From the NCBI RefSeq assembly GCF_026230105.1, contig NC_079485.1, positions 31,105,572 through 31,169,571 on the forward strand: a stretch of 64,000 nucleotides of DNA, given 5' to 3'. A program made the position numbers and the translations under genes. A model generated the notes under the pieces. It searched no databases and was not told the origin of the DNA. It worked only from the letters and a program-made list of their open reading frames with translations. The stretch is from Diorhabda sublineata (Eukaryota; Arthropoda; Insecta; Coleoptera; Chrysomelidae). Of the stretch, positions 57,541 through 64,000 are shown piece after piece (positions within the stretch are counted from its first letter, which is position 1; each line of letters starts with the position of its first letter).

Positions 57541-59224
57541 AATCCGAGCTCGTAATTTTGTTATGAATTGCAAGACTTATTCAGTATCTCTTACCCTTCC
57601 AGAATCAAGAAAATAGAAACCGCCCAATTTGATTTAAGGTTTTAGTTGAAATTCGCCTAATTTGCATGTACTATGATCAGAAATAATCTACGATATGTTC
57701 ATATATGTCGAAATAAGTTTCAGATGTTGTTGCACGTTCATTATATTCAATATACACACTCTAGAGGTAGTGGAACACTTCTTGAGCCATAACAACAGAA
57801 ACTATGTACAGAATTAATGAAGTTGAAAAAATCCGTTTGATGGTACCATAAAATGGGTTTGCATCTTATAGTCGAAGAGAAGTAGGAGTTAAAAATTATA
57901 ACATAAGCATTAAAAGCTCACTGCAGCTGTAAGTGAACGAAAGTGCGATTGAGATTGAAGTGCCTAAAATTGTTAAGATTGGTAGTAGGATCTTATTTCA
58001 AACGTAAAATTGTGTTCTGTGTAAATTTGACTCATAACTCCACTCGATTTCGAATTCCTAGACAAAATTGTTGTAATATAGAACATCCTTAGATATAGGA
58101 GGAGATCCCTCTAAGTACAATCCTTATTATTTTAAAAAATGAGTTCTTCGATAAAAGCAAAATACAAATTTTCCAGATTTAGAAGATATTTACAACTAGA
58201 GCACCCTTAACAGTTTTACTGGTATTTTACGCTATTTTTGGACTATGAGATTAGGATAAAATAATCTCAAATACAACCAAGAAACAAACATCGTGATGGG
58301 AAAGCAACGTGAGCGATTACGTCGTTTATCTGGAATTTATACAGCTTAATATACGAGGGATATTCAATACTCTGAGTCTGTTCCAAGTCAAATTTATTTA
58401 ATCACAATTTTTTATTAAAATTATCTAAATCGGTAATTTCGGAGTTAAAGTACTGGAAACTAAGTTATGATAAACGACTACTATATAAGTTGAGAAGAAA
58501 TTTCCATTCTTTTGTTGAGATTTGGTTTATTAGTGTCCAAATTGATTCACTCCCCTGATGTAAGTAAAACGAGGGGTTGTATGAGAAAACATTTTTTATG
58601 TCATAGCATTATTTTCGCGTCATCTCTTCCCTCCCGAATTTTTTGCATCAAGTCTCGGAACACCCTGTATATCTATTTTTAGTATTTATTTGATACATTT
58701 ATATTCAATTATAACAGACAAATTTTATAATACAATGTTAGACTAGATAAATTTGAAATAATAAACGCAAATACTGAAATTTGGATTGTATTTAAAAATT
58801 ACAGTATAATTATTTGCATTAGCATTACGCATTTGTTTATATTTAGTCCGATTTACGACGAATTTCATTGATTTGAATTTGGTGGAGTGTAATATCGAAG
58901 CTTAAAAAGTATTCTGCAGAATCATGTACCTTGAAAAAACATATCCAATAATTATTGTGTGTGCCACGAAACAAATCCTGAATTTAGATGCTTAGCTATC
59001 CAAAAAGCAAAAACTGCATTGAAAGAAAATAATTATCGGGAAAAAATGATAAATAACATATTAAAGAAAAAGATGAACAGATAGAGGTTTAGACATTCGG
59101 CTATAGCGCAGTAAATGCTTCTGCGTGAAATACTTTGGTTTTAAAAAATGCGTCAGGTTTAGAGATCTATCCAACCAAATTATAAATACTTTTTCTTATT
59201 TCCATTTTTTTTAATGTAAAAAGG
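57541..59224. other. AT-rich stretch, no recognised gene
   Basis: Contains a lone mariner-like end (tacgagggatattcaatact) near 58351 and a half copy of the palindromic MITE (58571-58667). No coding motif. Confidence 0.45.
58571..58667. repeat. Half copy of the palindromic MITE family (see 37573)
   Basis: gttgtatgagaaaacatttt, cctcccgaattttttgcatc and aagtctcggaacaccctg match the interior and right terminal repeat of the 37573 element; TA follows. The left terminal repeat is absent. Confidence 0.75.
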
Positions 59225-59680
59225 AAGCAATAGGGTAAACCCTTTTACATTGGAGTAACTTGAGTGTTGCTTGCCGTGTGGAGATGCCTGAGGATATTGA
59301 TCTTAAACTCTTGCCTGTCGAATAGGTCTTGCAGAAACTGCTCTAGGTGGGATCATGTTGGACAGCTCGGAAGAGCATCTGACGTGGTAGTATGTAAAAC
59401 AGAATCAGGTCGGCGACTTTTTTCTATGGTCTAAGCCTTCTAAGATTCTTGCCAACTCTGGATCGCCAATAAGTCGAATTGCTCTCTTCTGTATTGAGTC
59501 GAGCATATTCAGGGTATGATTGGAAGCCGGGTGATGGTGATATATCATGTCCAGACAGAACCAAATCTTGAGCTGAAGCTCCAGCCTTCTTTGTAAAAAT
59601 AGCAGCCTGGGTTTTTGCTGTATTAAACTTAGATTGCTTCCACTACACTCCAGAATGTTCAAGATCGGTATTTATGGTGG
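59225..59680 (-). mobile_element. Non-LTR retrotransposon: C-terminal region of ORF2
   Basis: A minus-strand frame reads LDSIQKRAIRLIGDPELARI, then LEGLDHRKK. After a frameshift it continues FCFTYYHVRCSSELSNMIPP and RAVSARPIR. These match the conserved end of insect LINE ORF2 proteins (LDSIQKRAIRLIGD, LAHRR, LFYRY.HG.CS.EL). The polymerase palm is missing, so it is a 5'-truncated copy. It may be from the same clade as 54025-55330, but the two fragments do not overlap enough to tell. Confidence 0.83.
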
Positions 59681-60574
59681 TGGTCTGAGCAAGAGAGTAG
59701 GTTACAAGATGCCACTAGACCTCAAACCTTTTCTGAGGTGTGCCCATCGATAAAGACCTTGATGGATCGGCTTTGAAAAAGCTACTAAGCAAGCCGATAA
59801 GTAAGGACGGCAAATCGTACCATCTTAATTTTGATCTAATTGACATAAAAAAGGGCTTGTCTAATTGTCAAGTAAATAAACAATTTTTGTTTACAAAGTT
59901 ATAAAATCTAACAAACCTTAAAAATAAATCGAAATTATTTCAAAATAATGAATCTGACCTATTGGTTTCAGTTTTTAAAGAATAATTTTTTTATTTTCAA
60001 TGCCATGTAACTTTTTCTCAATGTATTTCAATCGAACTATAGGAATAAAGCTAATACAGAGATTACATTAATGTACATATTTCATGTTGCGTATTAATAT
60101 CGTTTGTAATTATTTACAATATTTCGATTTAAGCCCTATTGATTTTCATGGTAGTTATTAAATTCTGTATTGCAATTATTATTGTCATATGATAAGTTAT
60201 AATATAAATAATCATTACAAAATACAGAGATAATTACTATATTACAATTGTCGATCAAGTATATAATTTCATTCAAAGAAACCTAATGTACTTTTACGAC
60301 AAAAGTTCATTTCAGCAATATTAGATACTTTCAACATAGTGTTTCAACAAAATCTATTTTTATACAGCCGAACAATACTATATACATATAAAATCTTCTA
60401 GTTACTTATGATGATAAGGAATTTAGGGCAAACGGAATTCTCAAAGAAAGGATATCTAACGGAAGTCTCTACTGGACAGGAATTTTAAGGCTAAGGTACG
60501 TGTCTGTTTTGGAAACCGAACCAGAAGTAATATTTCCTACACTCCAACTTACTCCAATAATCAAATACCCACAT
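59681..60574. other. AT-rich stretch without a recognised gene
   Basis: No supported feature. Confidence 0.5.
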
Positions 60575-60910
60575 TACGAGAGTGGTTCCAGAAGTACCAG
60601 ACCCAATAAAAAAAACACAAAAATTTTGGCCACATGCGGCCGTTTTTGCTTGATTTCGTCGTTGTTGCAATAAGTTCGTATAATACTCGCTGCTGATAGT
60701 TTTTCCTTTTTCAAGATAGTTAATGACAATTCTCCCATGCGTAACCCAAAAAACCGACGCCATGACCTTACCTGCAGATGGAAGATCTTTGCCTTCTTCG
60801 GAGTCGGTTCTTCCTTTTCATCCCATTGTTTTGATTGTTCTTTTGTTTCGGGAGTGAAGTGATGGACCTACGTTTCATCCATAGAGCTCCGTCTCGCCAA
60901 CAACGCAAAG
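60575..60910 (-). mobile_element. mariner element, C-terminal deletion (family A)
   Basis: On the minus strand from 60910 down: MDET*VHHFTPETKEQSKQW, with the first catalytic aspartate and the following tryptophan turned into a stop (tag). Next are EKEEPTPKKAKI and, after a frameshift, MASVFWVTHGRIVINYLEKG and KTISSEYYTNLLQQ. At about 60640 the coding part jumps straight into the 3' end (ttttgtgttttttttattgg, then gtctggtacttctggaacca), finishing with the terminal repeat at 60575. The second and third catalytic aspartates are deleted and so is the N-terminus. Confidence 0.85.
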
Positions 60911-60929
60911 TCGGAAAATTGTATTTAGA

Positions 60930-61070
60930 AAATGCTAATTGTTAGGATATGTAAGGTTATTTTATGTTATGTTAGGTTGTTAGGTTAGGTTAATCTGGGT
61001 TATGTTGGTTTATGTTTGGGTTATGTTGGGTTATGTTTGGTTATGTTGGGTTAGGTTATAGGTTCGAAAC
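60930..61070. repeat. Degenerate GGTTAGGTT / GGTTATGTT simple repeat
   Basis: Repeated ggttaggttaatctgggtta and ggttatgtttggttatgtt motifs over about 130 bases. This is an interspersed simple repeat, common in insect genomes; it is not an ordered TTAGG telomere array. Confidence 0.85.
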
Positions 61071-62189
61071 AAAAACTGATACAGAATGAATTTTTCTGCA
61101 GACTCTAATAAAACCGTTTTAAAACCAGTTCATTGTGATTTAAAAAATTTCCACTTTCCAATAAAAACTGGTGAATAATTTTTATAAAATGTGGGTATTT
61201 CCGTATTGTTAAGTTTGCACTTTTTGAAAATTAGATTTGTTATAAAGAGAATAAATAAAGAGAAATACATAATATAACCATTAAAGGTTCCAAACAAAAA
61301 CTGATACTTTAATTATATTTAATGCGTAGTAGTAAACTTCCAGTTTATTTATACAGGGGACCAAAATAGTTGCTTAAAAATAATTTCAAAATGGAAAATT
61401 GGTGAATCACACATATGTATACATACAATTTCTAGTGGGAGAATCATTTTTCAGAATTCTCCAAGTAAGAGCGACCAATGAACTGCTAAAGGTCCACTCA
61501 AGCGACGGTAGAACCAGTACGAGAGTACAATTTAATTTTTCTCAGTGTAGGAAAAATGTGTTAAACCTTAATTGTTAATTTATTCTAGCAAGGGGATCCT
61601 TAATCCGAGGTGTAATATAATATAAATATATCCAAGATGACACTGCAGAACATTCCCCCGATTATATTAATAAATCAAATATATAAACAGACAGAGTTTA
61701 AGATTAAAATAGAAGATTTGATTTAGATCCGGTGCGATTAAAATACACTGGAAAAAATTCTGTAGATATTAATAAAAACGATGAAGGTCCCGTCTTAATC
61801 AAGATAACATGCAATGAAGCTCGATTCATTCAAGATCTCTCAATAACAACAACATTTAGAGAAAAATATGTTTTGGTTCAACAACAAACCAGATCAGTTT
61901 ATTGACCTTCTTGCTGATTTGTGATTTTTGTTGCTCGCTGACATTAAGTTGCATAAAAGGTTAGTTTTGTTTAGTGGTAGCCATCATACAATAACAATAA
62001 CCTTATATAATGTACCATCCAGCATAATAATAAACATCTTGCAAGGAATGGCATGTAATGTTTTGTAGGTGGTCTCGCTCAATGTCTAACAATTATGTCT
62101 ACAAATCGAATGCTCCTTATAAATTATGAAACGTACTATATCGATATTATATACAAAATTTTTGCTTTATATTTGATAACAGAAAATGC
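61071..62189. other. AT-rich stretch without a recognised gene
   Basis: No motif-bearing frame. Nothing to report beyond low-complexity AT-rich DNA. Confidence 0.5.
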
Positions 62190-62395
62190 TAATCGCCGGC
62201 GAGTTTTAATCTCCAACTTCCTGTCTCAAAAGTGGGAGAAAAGGCCAGGGTCCCTCTAATCCCAGCTTCCTTTAATCCCCTACCTTCAGCTTAATCCAGC
62301 TTTAACTGGGCTACCAGAGGCGCACAGATATTTACCACTTATCATGCACAGTGGCGGACATAATTCAGATTGATAATATTGGGATTATTGATTTA
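62190..62395. promoter_or_regulatory. Candidate enhancer with a tight cluster of K50-homeodomain sites
   Basis: TAATCC occurs at 62257-62262, 62273-62278 and 62292-62297, three sites in one orientation within 41 bases, and GGATTA again at 62382-62387. The surrounding 100 bases are G+C-rich for this window. Flanks (aggccaggg, cccagc, taactgggct) are shared with the island at 47840-47945. Either both are related regulatory modules upstream of dve, or both are remnants of one unknown repeat. Confidence 0.4.
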
Positions 62396-62717
62396 TATCA
62401 GTGGTTTTTTCATTTCCTCATCTTCGAACTTTATATGAACCGATGGAAGCTTGAGGACACCGAACAGTGTACTTGAAAGTATTGATATGATGGTAGTGAA
62501 CAGTATGTATAAATTATATTTTAGCAATAATCAAATTAAAAATTAGTTGTTGTATAGTAACCAATATATTTGACTTTGATTTTCAGTTTGACGAGCATCC
62601 AAATGATTTTTTCAATTACTGTAAAAGAGAACTTTCCACTATTCCATTCTTTCCACATTTTCTTAATAAGCTTGAAATGGATTATTACGCTAAGCTGGAC
62701 GGTAGTGTTCTAGGTGG

Positions 62718-62823
62718 ACATCATCTTTAACTATATAACACACCACATCATCTTTAACTATATAACACACCACATCATCTTTAACTATATAACACACCAC
62801 ATCATCTTTAACTATATAACACG
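62718..62823. repeat. Minisatellite, 27-base unit, four copies
   Basis: The unit catcatctttaactatata plus acacacca is repeated in register at 62718, 62745, 62772 and 62799, with the last copy ending at about 62823. The copies are identical apart from the terminal bases, so expansion is recent. It ends just before a mariner insertion. Confidence 0.97.
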
Positions 62824-62829
62824 TCTTCA

Positions 62830-63420
62830 TTCAAGCGTCAGCGACAACTTGTTGCTTTGATCCATTTTATTATAGTGCAGCTCTAACAAGTACTCAGTTC
62901 AGTTGTTTTGAAACATGTTTCAAATTGAGATTCGCTTTGTTATGAAAATTTTGACTAAAGATGGATCAACACCAACAAAAATCAAAAACAGAATGGAGGC
63001 TATTTACGGTGACTTCTATCCATCAATTAAAAATTGTTCATGTGGGCGCGGGAATCATTAGAAGATGGCCCACGTGCCCTAAGTGACTACTACAAAAAAC
63101 TAATGGAAAAAATTCTAAGAATTCTAATGAACATTTTAATATGACAAAAATTGAAAAGTGGATGCCTCGAATTCTTAGCGTAGTTCCAAAGAAACGTCGA
63201 ATAGAATGTAGTGAGCGATTTTTAGACCTTTGCCATGAGGACCAAAAAAATTTAATTCGACCAATAGTAACAGGTGATGAAATTATTGTCTTTACTATGG
63301 TCCGAAATGCAAAAGAAATTCCATAGAGTTGCATCGGAAAAGAGAGCCCGTGCCAAAAAAAGCGAAGGTCACAAAAAGCATTAATAAAGTGAAGGCTACA
63401 ATATTTTGGGACTTTTTAAT
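62830..63420 (+). mobile_element. mariner transposase pseudogene (family D)
   Basis: The leader (caacttgttgctttgatcca) matches the copy at 50440-51000. Coding trace: MFQIEIRFVMKILTKDGSTP, then IKNRMEAIYGDFYPS (first helix-turn-helix, 62914-63020). After a frameshift: KIEKWMPRILSVVPKKRRIE, then RFLDLCHEDQKNL and IVTGDEIIVFTM (first catalytic aspartate, 63275). Last, REPVPKKAKVTKSINKVKAT precedes FWDFL at about 63405. The second and third catalytic aspartates do not follow. Confidence 0.83.
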
Positions 63421-64000
63421 TAACTCTTAGGAATCAAATACAACCGTGAACACTGCATATTATTATGACTTCCGAATGACCAATTTTAAAACCTAGGGTG
63501 AAACTGGAGATTAAATTTTAACTATGATTTACACTCTAGTTTGAGCCAAGAATAAATAAGTTTGCTCTATATTACACTTCACAATTAAACAGACATTTTT
63601 CCGATATTTGTATTAAAGTAGAATTGTTTGAGGAAGTTGTATGAACAAAGATCAAAAAGATCGTCAATTTTTATGAAGTAGTAAAGAACTACAAAGAGAG
63701 AGGAATCCGAAAAAAGTGATACGGTTACTTGAAAGGAAAAGGAAAAAAATTGGTAGTTGGCAGGGGAATGATTTAACAAAACCGGTCATGTTTTTTATAG
63801 AACCACGAAAAATTTAGAAAATATGGGACAATTTAAAGATTCGCCTTAGAACGAATATCTTTTGTTTTGTCAGCGCGTCGACAATGTTGAAAAATTCTTC
63901 ATCATCATTGTCGAGTTCATCAAATATAAAGTGCGAATATTCAGTGATTTTACTAAAATCTTTAATAATATTGTAAAAATGTAAACAATATGAAAAAGTT
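63421..64000. other. AT-rich end of the window, no recognised gene
   Basis: Short frames without domain. No dve start exon could be recognised here either. Confidence 0.5.

Noticed and set aside
60930..61070. GGTTAGG-type repeats suggesting a telomere
   Set aside because: Units are irregular (GGTTATGTT, GGGTTATGTT) and embedded in ordinary interspersed DNA; not an ordered TTAGG array.
1..64000. Search for tRNA, rRNA, CRISPR arrays, operons
   Set aside because: No cloverleaf-box pairs, rRNA words, spaced direct repeats of CRISPR type or prokaryotic gene organisation were recognised by eye.

Overview
This is a strongly AT-rich piece of animal nuclear DNA, almost certainly from an insect. The genes have introns, most of the DNA is non-coding, and old transposons are everywhere: many mariner lineages, Tc1, hAT, a PIF/Harbinger-type MITE and non-LTR retrotransposon scraps. 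No bacterial gene organisation, tRNA, rRNA or CRISPR array was seen. The order of insect cannot be fixed from the sequence alone.

One host gene is clearly present. On the minus strand lie three coding exons of the homeobox gene defective proventriculus (dve, the insect relative of SATB): 36360-36796 (ubiquitin-like/COMPASS oligomerisation domain), 28248-29054 (first homeodomain) and 26068-26694 (second homeodomain and stop codon). Splice sites and reading phases agree at both visible junctions (phase 0 at each), giving about 622 residues. The exon or exons upstream of 36796 were not found, so the start codon probably lies beyond 64000 or in a very short exon. Both homeodomains carry lysine at recognition-helix position 50 (W-F-K-N) and both have about 11-12 extra residues before the recognition helix.

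Layout: 1-23.2 kb is the 3' flank of dve, with dead transposons and three base-composition islands that look like conserved non-coding DNA (1.34-1.78, 8.40-8.74, 12.2-12.5 kb). 23.2-26.07 kb is AT-rich DNA that includes the dve 3' UTR. 26.07-36.8 kb is the visible gene; its two introns hold mariners, a hAT MITE with a clean 8-bp target duplication, Tc1 debris and one likely intronic enhancer (34.44-34.79 kb). 36.8-64 kb is upstream of the visible exons (5' flank or a huge first intron). It holds MITEs with intact target duplications, three long (AT)n arrays, a non-LTR element, satellite-like tandem repeats, and candidate regulatory islands at 44.8, 47.75-48.2, 49.05-49.5, 53.4-53.9, 56.9 and 62.2-62.4 kb.

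The most interesting signal is that islands at 47.85-48.19, 56.93-56.95 and 62.26-62.39 kb contain clusters of TAATCC/GGATTA, the site bound by K50 homeodomains, the class to which Dve itself belongs. Two of these islands also share flanking sequence, so they may be autoregulatory modules or, alternatively, copies of one repeat. A second signal is that two mariner copies share the same internal-deletion junction, showing that a deleted element was mobilised.
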